A stretch of 12,130 nucleotides of DNA from Planctomycetota bacterium (GCA_029259975.1 JAJDEE010000004.1:1-12130); one strand, 5' to 3'; numbered from the stretch's first letter, positions 1 through 7,163 are shown. Notes: a model not told the origin generated them from the letters alone. Numbers and translations are program-made.

Positions 1-1
1 C

Positions 2-619
2 GACGAGATGGTACGCACCGATTGGCCCGTCTGTTTGCGCTGTGCTGCGCGCGTCCCAAAGATTCCTGGGGCGGTGTCCGATTGTGCTCATTGTCGCGAG
101 GATAAGTTGTGGTTCGATCATACCTTGGCGCTGGGCGAATACGAAGGCTTGCTTCGAGACCAAGTTTTCGCGATGAAAACCGACCGGAGCGAATACGTGG
201 CCTACTCTTTGGGCCAGTTGATGGCCGACCGGCTGGGCAATAAATTACGAACATTGTGCCCCGACGCGGTCGTGCCCGTGCCTATGCATGCCTGGCGGCG
301 GCTTTCGCGAGGCACCAATTCGCCCGCTGCCTTGGCGAAGGTCCTGGGCCGAGAACTCGGTCTACCGACGTTTCTGAGGCTGCTCTACAGGCGTCGCGAC
401 GCGCAACCGCAAGTCGGCTTGACACGGCCTGCCAGATTTCGAAATGTTCGTGGCGAAATGCACGTCAGAAAAAGCTATGCTATCGATGCACCCCACGTAC
501 TACTGATCGACGATACCCTCACGACCGGTGCGACATGCAGCGAGGCCGCCCGCATGTTGAAACGGGCTGGAGCAGAAAAAGTGACTGTCGTGGTAGCGGC
601 CCGAACCCTAAGTTATTGA
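2..619 (+). CDS. comF: ComF family phosphoribosyltransferase, 5' end cut by the window
   Basis: ComF-type proteins join an N-terminal zinc-finger region to a type I phosphoribosyltransferase (PRTase) fold; in naturally competent bacteria ComF is a cytoplasmic protein of DNA uptake, and elsewhere its substrate is unknown. Numbering from the first ATG in the window (position 8), I see C9-x2-C12 and C26-x2-C29 followed by the family-typical YEG-LRD stretch, a VVPVPMH segment, and the PRPP-binding loop LLIDDTLTTGAT near residues 165-176. The C-terminus is complete. The frame is open to the left edge (codons begin at position 2), and the first CxxC pair usual in this family is absent, so I infer that the real start lies upstream and this is a 3' fragment of about 205 codons (the family is usually 220-250). 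The next gene starts 142 nt downstream. Family call is secure; a role in competence here is not shown. Confidence 0.88.
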   Translation, partial: DEMVRTDWPVCLRCAARVPKIPGAVSDCAHCREDKLWFDHTLALGEYEGLLRDQVFAMKTDRSEYVAYSLGQLMADRLGNKLRTLCPDAVVPVPMHAWRRLSRGTNSPAALAKVLGRELGLPTFLRLLYRRRDAQPQVGLTRPARFRNVRGEMHVRKSYAIDAPHVLLIDDTLTTGATCSEAARMLKRAGAEKVTVVVAARTLSY

Positions 620-761
620 CGACCGAACACGCAGAACAAACTTCTAGCCAGTCGATAAATCGCTAAGCAGCAAGGTTGCAGGACTGACGGACTGCTGGAA
701 GCCCGTCCCACACATCTATCCAGCCTTGCCAGATTGGCGCCAATCCAAACAATAGTGGCAC
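620..761 (+). other. comF/DUF502 intergenic spacer
   Basis: This 142-nt spacer shows no convincing coding frame or terminator. GACGG (686-690) can pair with CCGTC (703-707), but no T-run follows. The right end holds the palindrome and promoter-like hexamers listed separately. Confidence 0.5.
726..753 (+). promoter_or_regulatory. candidate promoter with a 14-bp palindrome in its spacer
   Basis: TTGCCA (726-731) resembles a -35 box (5/6 to TTGACA). After a 16-bp spacer, AACAAT (748-753) resembles a -10 box (4/6). Almost the whole spacer is the perfect palindrome GATTGGCGCCAATC (732-745). If real, transcription would start about 2-3 nt before the ATG at 762, giving a nearly leaderless mRNA for the DUF502 gene. 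The position between -35 and -10 would suit a repressor operator. This is pattern matching only; one perfect 14-bp palindrome is roughly what chance gives in 12 kb. Confidence 0.3.
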
Positions 762-1694
762 ATGGACATCTCAGAAATCACCGCCGGCAAAAAATCTGGG
801 CCGCTCGATCCCTTTCGTCGGGCAGTGCTACGTGGCCTGGCAGTGCTGCTGCCGCCGCTGCTCACGATCGTCATTTTTCTGTGGGTCTGGAATACGGTCA
901 CCAACTACTTGCTAACGCCGATGGAAGCAGGCGCAGAACGCTTGTTGGTGAACCACTATCAAAAGAGGATCTTGGCGGCGGATCAAATTCCAGCGAATCA
1001 AGTCAACAGAGATCCTCAGGACGAAGTGCCCGAGGGACGAGCGATTCATGATGGATTTCGCTATCATCAGGCCGATGACGGCCGCTTTGTATTGGCAGAG
1101 GATTACGATTTTCTGCAAGACGAGATCGGTTTCGAGCCGCCGATGAAATCGGCCGACGAATTCTATCGCGTGTTCGTAGAACGCAAGTTTTTGCAATGGT
1201 ACATCGTCATCCCGTTTTTCCTCTGCGTCTTTCTGATGATGCTGTACTTGCTGGGCAAATTTTTAGCAGCAGGGGTGGGACGATTCTTCTGGATGCAGTT
1301 CGAGCGGCTGATCAACCGATTGCCGGTCATTCGTAATGTCTACTCGTCGGTCAAGCAAGTGACCGATTTTATGTTCAGCGAACGCGAAATCGAATACACA
1401 CGTGTTGTCGCAGTTGAGTACCCGCGTAAAGGTATTTGGACGCTCGCGATGGTCACCGGCGAAAGCTTGCTCGATATACGCAGCGCCGCCAACGAACCCG
1501 TATTGTCGGTGCTAATCCCCACTTCGCCGATGCCCTTCACTGGCTTCACGGTCACTATCAAGAAAAGCGAAACGATCGATCTGAACATCACGATCGACCA
1601 AGCGTTCCAATTTATCGTGAGCTGTGGCGTCGTGGTGCCATCGCAACAAGAGCTGCCCGGTGCTCAGTCGATTTTGTCCGCGCCTGCCGAGTAA
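762..1694 (+). CDS. DUF502 family inner-membrane protein
   Basis: A 310-residue DUF502 protein of unknown function. Two hydrophobic helices are clear, about residues 24-46 (within RAVLRGLAVLLPPLLTIVIF) and 146-168. The family hallmark follows the second helix: RLPVIRNVYSSVKQVTDF (about 186-203), matching the conserved I-P-x-VRxIYxSVKQ pattern. A beta-rich C-terminal part contains VLIPTSPMPFTGF (about 250-262) and a terminal helix (about 279-290), the usual DUF502 ending. Between the helices lies a roughly 95-residue, acidic, hydrophilic insert (about 52-145) that makes the protein longer than the usual ~200 residues. The ATG at 762 is chosen because it lies just before a short polar leader and the first helix; no Shine-Dalgarno sequence is visible. 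hemC starts 10 nt after the stop, so the two are probably co-transcribed. Family call is firm; function unknown. Confidence 0.85.
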   Translation: MDISEITAGKKSGPLDPFRRAVLRGLAVLLPPLLTIVIFLWVWNTVTNYLLTPMEAGAERLLVNHYQKRILAADQIPANQVNRDPQDEVPEGRAIHDGFRYHQADDGRFVLAEDYDFLQDEIGFEPPMKSADEFYRVFVERKFLQWYIVIPFFLCVFLMMLYLLGKFLAAGVGRFFWMQFERLINRLPVIRNVYSSVKQVTDFMFSEREIEYTRVVAVEYPRKGIWTLAMVTGESLLDIRSAANEPVLSVLIPTSPMPFTGFTVTIKKSETIDLNITIDQAFQFIVSCGVVVPSQQELPGAQSILSAPAE

Positions 1695-1704
1695 CAAGCC
1701 GCCC

Positions 1705-2625
1705 ATGTCCAATCCTCACATCCGTATCGGCACGCGCGGCAGTAAGTTGGCCCTGTGGCAAGCCAACTGGGTTGCCGACCAGTTGCGCGGACGCGGCGCA
1801 AACGTCGAACTGTGCGAGATCGCCACCAGCGGCGACGTCCAGCAGAGTGGTCCGATAGCAGCCGTTGGGTTGCAGGGCGTATTTACCAAAGAGGTTCAAG
1901 CAGCTGTATTGTCGGGCCAAGCCGATGTCGCTGTGCATAGCTTGAAGGATTTGCCTACCGAGCAAGTGGCGGGACTTGTGCTTGGGGCCATACCCGCGCG
2001 AGAAAATGTAGCCGACGCCTTCGTGTCAAACCAAGCTGCATCGCTAACGGATTTGCAGCACGGCGCGCGCGTCGGTACCGGCAGCTTGCGACGGCAATCG
2101 CAGCTCAAATACTTGCGACCCGATCTGGAAGTCGTTGGCATCCGCGGCAACGTCGACACGCGACTGCGCAAACTCGACGAAGGTGAGTACGATGCGATTC
2201 TCCTCGCTGCTGCCGGTCTTCGGCGACTCGGCTGGGCCGACCGCATCGCCGAATTAATCGAACCCTCTCGGATGTTACCAGCAGTCGGCCAGGGCGCGCT
2301 CGGCATCGAATGTCGAGAGGGCGATCCCACGGTTCGCGCGTTGCTTGGCCAACTTGATCATCGTCAGACTCATCAAGCCACCACCGCCGAACGTACGATG
2401 TTGGCGTTGCTGCATGGCGGCTGCTCGGTGCCAGTTGGCGGTTGGGGACGCGTTGAAACGGGGCAACTCGTCCTTAACGGGCTGGTCGCTAATCTCGCCG
2501 GCACGCAGGTGTTGAAAGCGACTGCTAGCGGCGATCTTGCCGAAGCCGAAAAAATCGGCCAGCAAGTCGCCGAGCAACTATTGGCCCAGGGGGCAGCTGA
2601 AATTATCGCTGCGTCGCGTGCTTGA
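1705..2625 (+). CDS. hemC: porphobilinogen deaminase (hydroxymethylbilane synthase)
   Basis: Cytoplasmic enzyme of tetrapyrrole (heme) synthesis that polymerises four porphobilinogen molecules into hydroxymethylbilane on a covalent dipyrromethane cofactor. The 306-residue protein is the normal length. It begins with the typical RIGTRGSKLALWQA. Visible functional residues are K81 and catalytic D82 in HSLKDLP, R129-R130 in GTGSLRRQ, R147 and R153 in GIRGNVDTR, PAVGQGALGIE (about 192-202), and the cofactor-attachment cysteine C240 in LLHGGCSVPVG. These sit about two residues below their E. coli counterparts. The frame is open further upstream, giving an in-frame ATG at 1624, but that extension lies inside the DUF502 gene and lacks HemC similarity, so the ATG at 1705 is the start. 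All key residues are present, so the enzyme should be active. Confidence 0.97.
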   Translation: MSNPHIRIGTRGSKLALWQANWVADQLRGRGANVELCEIATSGDVQQSGPIAAVGLQGVFTKEVQAAVLSGQADVAVHSLKDLPTEQVAGLVLGAIPARENVADAFVSNQAASLTDLQHGARVGTGSLRRQSQLKYLRPDLEVVGIRGNVDTRLRKLDEGEYDAILLAAAGLRRLGWADRIAELIEPSRMLPAVGQGALGIECREGDPTVRALLGQLDHRQTHQATTAERTMLALLHGGCSVPVGGWGRVETGQLVLNGLVANLAGTQVLKATASGDLAEAEKIGQQVAEQLLAQGAAEIIAASRA

Positions 2626-2667
2626 CGAGATAGTCTTCAAGCCAGAGTCGTCCCTTTTCGCCTTACG

Positions 2668-2676
2668 TGGTACAAT
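2668..2676 (+). promoter_or_regulatory. extended -10 promoter element, possible leaderless start
   Basis: TGGTACAAT fits the extended -10 pattern TGnTATAAT with one mismatch. No good -35 box is present at 17 bp spacing (TCGTCC), which is tolerated by extended -10 promoters. The expected transcription start falls on or within 1-2 nt of the ATG at 2683, which would make the following gene's mRNA leaderless. If translation instead begins at 2767, the leader would be about 84 nt. Inference from sequence pattern only. Confidence 0.45.
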
Positions 2677-2682
2677 AGAAGT

Positions 2683-3348
2683 ATGAGCGAGCGTTTGGTG
2701 AACATCGGAGAAGTCATTGTCCAGGGGGTCGCATTCGATCCTAAAAACGGGGAGCGACTGCGCGCTATGGATTTGAACGAGCTTTTTGACAGTGTACCGA
2801 AATTGTTCGATCTATTAGACCAACGAGGCATCGACTATGTACTTGTGGGTGGCATCGCCATGTTGGCCTACGTCGATGGACGAAATACTCAAGATATCGA
2901 CTTGATTGTTGCTAGAGATGATTTGGAACGCCTCCAGGAAATAAAAATAGAGGAAGACAATCCCGATTTTGCTCGTGGCTGGTTAGGCGATCTCCGCGTC
3001 GATTTTTTGTTTACTAGAAACAAGTTGTTCAAGTTGGTGCAGAATAATTATGCCGTGACTCAGGAGTTTATTGGCCGACAAATCCCGTGTGCAACTCATG
3101 CTGGCCTGGTCATGCTCAAGCTGTTCGCTCTTCCATCGTTATATCGCCAAGGACGGTTTGATCGAGTTCGAATCTATCAGAATGATGTTGCGGATTTAAT
3201 CGAGAAATTCAACCCTCCCATCGAACCGATTTTCCAAGAGCTTGCCAAGCACCTCATGCCGAGCGACATGGACGAACTACGCAGCATCGTCCAGAAAATT
3301 GAGGCCGACATCGCGGATTCGCGCCAGCGGTTTCGTGGCGATGCTTGA
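2683..3348 (+). CDS. stand-alone nucleotidyltransferase-fold protein (MNT/AbiEii-like)
   Basis: A 221-residue protein with the core of a DNA polymerase beta-type nucleotidyltransferase. It has YVLVGGIAM (G56-G57), then NTQDIDLIV with metal-binding D71 and D73, and a third acidic residue in LRVDFLF (D107). A helical C-terminal part follows (MLKLFAL at about 144-150). Members of this superfamily transfer nucleotides to small molecules, RNAs or proteins, and some are toxins of type IV or HEPN/MNT toxin-antitoxin pairs. Here no partner gene is visible: hemC lies 57 nt upstream and a 238-nt non-coding spacer lies downstream. The start is uncertain. ATG 2683 fits the extended -10 element just before it; ATG 2767 (M29) lies closer to the conserved domain and has GGGGAG 12 nt upstream. 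Substrate and role unknown; fold assignment is good. Confidence 0.72.
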   Translation: MSERLVNIGEVIVQGVAFDPKNGERLRAMDLNELFDSVPKLFDLLDQRGIDYVLVGGIAMLAYVDGRNTQDIDLIVARDDLERLQEIKIEEDNPDFARGWLGDLRVDFLFTRNKLFKLVQNNYAVTQEFIGRQIPCATHAGLVMLKLFALPSLYRQGRFDRVRIYQNDVADLIEKFNPPIEPIFQELAKHLMPSDMDELRSIVQKIEADIADSRQRFRGDA

Positions 3349-3586
3349 GATCACTGCTAGTGGCAAGAATTGCCGGCGGGTTTTTCTTGTGGCGGCAGTT
3401 TTTGCCGATGGTTTGTCCTGTCCTAGAATTGCCCTCTCACAATTCCCCCGCCGCATTTTCCGCTGAGACTGCTGGGATTCTCTCAAACTGGCTCTCGTCC
3501 AAGGCTTTGCCTCATCAACGGCACGCCGCGTGCACTAGCAAGTCCTCGTCAGCAGGGGGGCGTACCTGCTAGCACTCGTAGCAATC
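3349..3586 (+). other. spacer between nucleotidyltransferase gene and flagellar operon
   Basis: A 238-nt region with no supported gene. It carries small hairpins: GGCAA-GAA-TTGCC (3362-3374), GGCA/TGCC (3394-3397 with 3403-3406), and GAATTG/CAATTC (3426-3431 with 3440-3445). AGAATTGCC occurs twice (3366-3374 and 3425-3433). The flagellar operon promoter should lie here or further upstream, but I could not find a sigma-54 (GG-N10-GC) or sigma-28 site with correct spacing. No Shine-Dalgarno sequence precedes the flgF ATG at 3587. Confidence 0.5.
3362..3385 (+). terminator. weak candidate terminator after the nucleotidyltransferase gene
   Basis: The 5-bp stem GGCAA/TTGCC with loop GAA begins 14 nt after the stop codon and is followed by GGCGGG and then five T (3381-3385). 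The six bases between stem and T-run, and the short stem, make this a poor intrinsic terminator. It is listed because its position is right for ending the upstream transcript. Confidence 0.25.
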
Positions 3587-4342
3587 ATGTCTTACGGAAT
3601 GTACATCTCCGCTGAAGGAGCCAAAGCTCAATCTCAGCGGTTGGAATTTATCGCCAACAATCTGGCCAATCTCGAAACGCCCGGTTTCAAACGCGACGTG
3701 CCGACCTTTCAGGCACGGTTCGCCGAAGCGATTCAGCAGGGCAGCGATTCCGCCGGCAGCAAGTCGCACAACGATCTGGGCGGCGGTGTGAAGATGATCG
3801 AAGTCGACACCGATTTTTCGACCGGCACGCTGCGTTCGACCGACGTGCCGACCGACTTTGCTGTGAACGGCGAAGGCTTTTTTCAAGTTCGCACGCCTTC
3901 GGGCGAGACGCTACTCACCCGCGCAGGCGACTTCAATGTCGATGCCCAAGGCCGCTTGCTCACCCAAACAGGCCGTTACGAAGTGCTAGACGATAGCGGC
4001 GGATCCATCAAACTCGATCCCGAACAACCCTGGGAGTTTTTGCCTGGCGGCAAGATCGACCAAGCCGGCTCACAAGTTGCGATTGGTCTGCAACAACCCG
4101 AATCGCTTGGCGATTTGGTTAAGGTCGGCAGTAACGCCTTTCGTTCACTCGGAACCGTCACGCCGGTGTCTGCCGAACAACGCGACATCCGCCAAGGCTA
4201 CCTCGAACAATCAAGCGTTAGCTCAACGACCTCGATGATGTCGATGATCGAAACCTCGCGGGCCTTCGAAGCGAATACCAAACTTATTCAACATCAGGAT
4301 GACATGCTTAGCCAGTTGCTAAGCCGAGTGCTGAGAAGCTAA
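3587..4342 (+). CDS. flgF: flagellar proximal-rod protein FlgF (FlgF/FlgG family)
   Basis: A 251-residue flagellar basal-body rod protein, exported by the flagellar type III apparatus and assembled into the rod between the MS ring and hook. The N-terminal rod helix carries the signature FIANNLANLETPGFKRD (about 21-37). The centre has the family pattern VPTDFAVNGEGFFQVRTPSG (about 87-106), and the C-terminal helix contains SMIETSRAFEANTKLIQHQD followed by a leucine-rich end, as in all rod/hook axial proteins. I call it FlgF rather than FlgG because it precedes a clear FlgG, and because after the N-terminal signature it lacks the RxPG-containing stretch specific to FlgG. It is the first gene of the flagellar block; the gap to flgG is 101 nt and contains palindromic repeats. 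No Shine-Dalgarno is visible; the start is fixed by the conserved N-terminus. Confidence 0.9.
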   Translation: MSYGMYISAEGAKAQSQRLEFIANNLANLETPGFKRDVPTFQARFAEAIQQGSDSAGSKSHNDLGGGVKMIEVDTDFSTGTLRSTDVPTDFAVNGEGFFQVRTPSGETLLTRAGDFNVDAQGRLLTQTGRYEVLDDSGGSIKLDPEQPWEFLPGGKIDQAGSQVAIGLQQPESLGDLVKVGSNAFRSLGTVTPVSAEQRDIRQGYLEQSSVSSTTSMMSMIETSRAFEANTKLIQHQDDMLSQLLSRVLRS

Positions 4343-4345
4343 ATG

Positions 4346-4423
4346 AGGCGCTAGTTACCAGGCGCAGGGCGCTAGTAACAAGTCACGATCGCCATTCCAT
4401 CCACACAACTAGCGCCTAGCGCC
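4346..4423 (+). repeat. inverted repeat cluster in the flgF/flgG gap
   Basis: AGGCGCTAGTT (4346-4356) is a perfect inverted copy of AACTAGCGCCT (4407-4417). The core GGCGCTAGT recurs directly at 4368-4376, GGCGC also occurs at 4361-4365, and a further AGCGCC lies at 4418-4423. The outer arms could form an 11-bp stem around a 50-nt loop, starting 3 nt after the flgF stop. No T-run follows, so it does not look like a simple terminator. Confidence 0.75.
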
Positions 4424-4443
4424 TTACAACCAGGAACTTAACA

Positions 4444-5247
4444 ATGAGCGTACAAACCCTCTACACTGCCGCGACCGGCATGGAAGCCCTGGAAACGAAG
4501 CTCGACGTGATTGCCAATAATATGGCGAATATCAACACGACGGGATTCAAAAAAGATCGCGCCAATTTTGAAGACCTGTTTTATCGTCAACAGCGTCTGC
4601 CAGGCTCGATCGATTCGGACGGCAACCTCACCTCGACCGGCATCGAAGTCGGGCTGGGGACACGTGTTTCCAGCACACAAACGAATCATGTTCAAGGCGC
4701 GATGCAAACGACCGACAACCCACTCGATTTGGCGATCGAAGGCGACGGCTTTTTCAAGGTGAGCACTTCCGCCAATGGCGACTTTTACTCGCGTGCCGGC
4801 AATTTTGGCATCAATGCCAATGGCAATCTAGTGCTGGGTTCCGCATTCAAAGGGTGGGTTCTTGACCCCGCGATCAATATCCCGCAAGAGGCAATCGATG
4901 TCGCGGTTAGCGGTGATGGACAGGTGCAGTATCGTACCTCCGGGCAAGCTCAACTCCAAACGGCCGGCCAAATCCAGTTGGCAACATTCATCAACCCCGA
5001 TGGTTTGCTCAAGGTGGGTGATAACCTCTATCAGGAAACCGACGCCTCAGGCAGTGAAACTCTCGGAAATCCAAACGACCCAGGCTTCGGCACGTTGGCT
5101 CAAGGAGCACTGGAAGCCTCCAATGTCGAACCAGTCACCGAGTTGATCGACCTGATTACCACACAACGGGCATTCGAACTAAATTCCCAAGTTGTGCAAG
5201 CAGGCGATCAGATCATGCAGATTGCCGCGAACTTGCGTCGTGGCTAG
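4444..5247 (+). CDS. flgG: flagellar distal-rod protein FlgG
   Basis: A 267-residue distal-rod protein, close to the usual ~260. It assembles on the proximal rod and passes through the P and L rings to the hook. The N-terminal signature is DVIANNMANINTTGFKKDRA (21-40). It is followed by FEDLFYRQQRLPG (42-54) and a TSTGIEVGLGTRV stretch. The YxxxRxPG segment at 47-54 corresponds to the FlgG-specific sequence that distinguishes FlgG from hook protein FlgE. LAIEGDGFFKV (96-106), ARWF-free central beta domain and the C-terminal helix with EASNVEPVTELIDLITTQRAF and a final QIMQIAANL complete the family pattern. The start has one of the few good ribosome sites here: AGGA at 4432-4435, 8 nt before the ATG. 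flgA follows after 56 nt, so co-transcription is likely. Confidence 0.96.
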   Translation: MSVQTLYTAATGMEALETKLDVIANNMANINTTGFKKDRANFEDLFYRQQRLPGSIDSDGNLTSTGIEVGLGTRVSSTQTNHVQGAMQTTDNPLDLAIEGDGFFKVSTSANGDFYSRAGNFGINANGNLVLGSAFKGWVLDPAINIPQEAIDVAVSGDGQVQYRTSGQAQLQTAGQIQLATFINPDGLLKVGDNLYQETDASGSETLGNPNDPGFGTLAQGALEASNVEPVTELIDLITTQRAFELNSQVVQAGDQIMQIAANLRRG

Positions 5248-5303
5248 CGGCGACAGGGTCGGTCGCTCACTTTTCTTGTCTTCTTCTCTCACCAAGCCTT
5301 ATC

Positions 5304-6350
5304 ATGATAAAATCGTTCGCCTGCTGTTCCGCTTTGCTGATGGTCTTGCTGGGGCATTCATCCAGCCAGAGCGCGGAGCTTTTACTTCGTGAGCTGGCGA
5401 CGCAGAGTGGTTCAATTGTTCGGCTAGGCGATGTAGCAGATATCTCAGCAGCTACTTCCACCGAGCTAAGGAGCCTGACGAGTACCCCGTTGCTGCCTGC
5501 TCCGGCACCTGGGACACAACAGTTTTTGAGTGCTGCTCAGATTCGCGACTTGCTTGTCGCACGTGGAATTCGGATTGATCAACTGACGATAGGCGGTGCT
5601 CGCGTCGTGAATATCGGGACCGCCACAAATCAAAACAAGCTCGACGACAAACCTGAAACGCCAAAGCTCTCCCGCCAAGAAATTGAACTTCGCGTCCAAC
5701 AATTGATCGTGCAGTACCTTCAAGAGAATACGAGTGCAGACCGTTGGCGCGTTGAAATCTCTCTCAATCAGGGCGAGATCACAAAACTGCATACGCTCGG
5801 CGCCAACTTAACAGTCCTAGGAATGCAGAAAATTCGGTCAGGACGACAACGATTTTCTCTGCGCAGCAAAGAAAACCGCAACGAGGTTCTCGTTTCTGTC
5901 ACGCTCACGAAAATCCAATCGGTTTTGGTAGCCCGAAGTCGCATCGAGCGGGGAGAACTTCTGCGCGCAACCGACGTCGAAATACGCGAGCTAGAAGGCA
6001 ATCTACCCAGCGGGACAGTCGGTGATCTCGAAAACGTTGTTGGCAAAGTTGCGCTACGAACATTCAGGCCTGAGCAGATGATTCTGAAGACTCAATTACG
6101 CGCTTCCTGGCAGGTCCGACGGGGTGAAGCAGTCAGTGTCTTTGTGCGAACTGGGGGCATCTTGGTGCGATCACGGGCAGTTGCCCGAGAGAACGGAGCG
6201 ATGGGCGATCTAATAACTGTAGAGCTTCTCGAAGACAAAAAGCGACTAAACGCCAGTGTTAGTGGACAGGGCGAGGTAACCATCTACGCCACTGGCGGAC
6301 GAGCAACCGACTACGCTTCGCTCAACCGTGGCGAACGACGACATCGATAG
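5304..6350 (+). CDS. flgA: flagellar P-ring assembly chaperone FlgA, long form
   Basis: Periplasmic chaperone needed for polymerisation of FlgI into the P ring. The 348-residue protein begins with a signal peptide (about 1-24, ending SSSQSA before ELL). A region with IVRLGDVADIS (about 38-48) and LLPAPAPGTQQFLSA (about 63-77) follows; this LGDVA-type start is seen in long FlgA forms. The C-terminal half is the diagnostic part: a SAF domain at about 207-267 (VLVARSRIERGELLRATDVE) and a final beta domain at about 268-328 (RRGEAVSVFVRTGGILVRS). The length exceeds the 219 residues of E. coli FlgA because of the N-terminal half. No Shine-Dalgarno is visible; a pyrimidine-rich tract (about 5270-5290) lies upstream. 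flgH and flgI, its functional partners, follow directly (flgH after 18 nt). Confidence 0.92.
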   Translation: MIKSFACCSALLMVLLGHSSSQSAELLLRELATQSGSIVRLGDVADISAATSTELRSLTSTPLLPAPAPGTQQFLSAAQIRDLLVARGIRIDQLTIGGARVVNIGTATNQNKLDDKPETPKLSRQEIELRVQQLIVQYLQENTSADRWRVEISLNQGEITKLHTLGANLTVLGMQKIRSGRQRFSLRSKENRNEVLVSVTLTKIQSVLVARSRIERGELLRATDVEIRELEGNLPSGTVGDLENVVGKVALRTFRPEQMILKTQLRASWQVRRGEAVSVFVRTGGILVRSRAVARENGAMGDLITVELLEDKKRLNASVSGQGEVTIYATGGRATDYASLNRGERRHR

Positions 6351-6368
6351 AAGTCAAGGTATTGAAAG

Positions 6369-7100
6369 ATGACTGCCATAAACCTGATTACGGATTTCAC
6401 TATGAACATTTTCCGAAACTTCAGTCGATTCCGATTGATCCCGCTGGTGCTGATGTTTGGAACCGCTGGCTTGTCCAGCAACGTCGATGCCCAAGATGGC
6501 AGCCTATTCTTGACGCCAGCTCAGGGGCAACAACGTCTTTCGCTTCAGAACAGCTCGTTTATCTATCGAGAACTGCCGCCCGAGGCGCGGCCTCGTGAGT
6601 TGCAGCAGAACGACATTATCACGGTTGTCGTTGACTTTAGTTCTCGATTTTTGAGTGAAGGCGATGCCGAAAGTCGCAAGACCGCCAGCCTTACCGCAGT
6701 GCTCGCCGATTGGATTAAGCTCGATAGTGGCGCGCTCAAGCCAGCTCCTCAGTCGAGTGGCGATCCAACGATCTCGGGTTCGCTCAATAGCCAATACCGT
6801 GCCGAGGCCGATGTTGAACTGCGAGATTCGTTGTCGTTTCGTATCGCCGCAAAAATCGTCGACATTCGTCCTAACGGCAACTTGGTCATCGAAGGCCATC
6901 TGACCATTCGCAACAACGAAGAACGTTGGCGAATTTCGTTAACCGGTGTTGTACGTCGCGAAGCAATTCAAGCAGACCGCACCGTGAGCAGCGACGCGAT
7001 CTACGATTTTAACGTCGACAAAGAAGAACTCGGCCAAGTCCGCGACGGCTACGCCCGTGGCTGGCTAGCAAAATGGTACGACCGTTTTAAGCCGTTCTGA
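6369..7100 (+). CDS. flgH: flagellar L-ring protein FlgH (no lipobox cysteine)
   Basis: Subunit of the outer-membrane L ring that surrounds the distal rod. FlgH family landmarks are LQQNDIITVVVDFSS (about 78-92), the long beta segment with VDIRPNGNLVIEGH (164-177), ISLTGVVRREAI (189-200), VSSDAIYDFNV (206-216) and the terminal GWLAKW (231-236). The N-terminus has a signal peptide (hydrophobic core about 22-35) with a good signal peptidase I site, VDA before QDG (41/42). Proteobacterial FlgH is a lipoprotein, but this protein contains no cysteine at all. The start at 6369 has AAGG (6356-6359) 9 nt upstream; an alternative ATG at 6402 (M12) also leaves a complete signal peptide. It lies 18 nt behind flgA and 63 nt before the preferred flgI start. 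Confidence 0.94.
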   Translation: MTAINLITDFTMNIFRNFSRFRLIPLVLMFGTAGLSSNVDAQDGSLFLTPAQGQQRLSLQNSSFIYRELPPEARPRELQQNDIITVVVDFSSRFLSEGDAESRKTASLTAVLADWIKLDSGALKPAPQSSGDPTISGSLNSQYRAEADVELRDSLSFRIAAKIVDIRPNGNLVIEGHLTIRNNEERWRISLTGVVRREAIQADRTVSSDAIYDFNVDKEELGQVRDGYARGWLAKWYDRFKPF

Positions 7101-7117
7101 GAAATAGTCGTCAGCAG

Positions 7118-7138
7118 CAGTTGCCAGTGGGCAGTGAG
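7118..7138 (+). repeat. three tandem CAGT-type heptamers before flgI
   Basis: CAGTTGC, CAGTGGG and CAGTGAG follow one another with a 7-nt period in the flgH/flgI gap. They are short and imperfect and could be chance, but match the pattern of low-complexity repeats at neighbouring gene junctions. Confidence 0.45.
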
Positions 7139-7163
7139 ATACCGAGTTTGGAGAGTGTTTGAG

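Noticed and set aside
256..666. Overlapping alternative frame in comF on the plus strand
   Set aside because: Arg/Cys-rich translation typical of an off-frame reading; the ComF frame contains the PRPP loop and zinc cysteines.
1624..1704. An N-terminal extension of HemC from the in-frame ATG at 1624
   Set aside because: It overlaps the end of the DUF502 gene and has no HemC similarity; the conserved N-terminus starts at 1705.
2683..3348. A complete MNT/HEPN or AbiE toxin-antitoxin system
   Set aside because: Only the nucleotidyltransferase is present; neither flank encodes a partner.
3361..3409. Possible sigma-54 (TGGC...TTGCC) or sigma-28 (GCCGAT) flagellar promoter upstream of flgF
   Set aside because: The GG-to-GC spacings are 8 and 11 nt instead of 10, and GCCGAT at 3404-3409 has no TAAA-type -35 box at the right distance.
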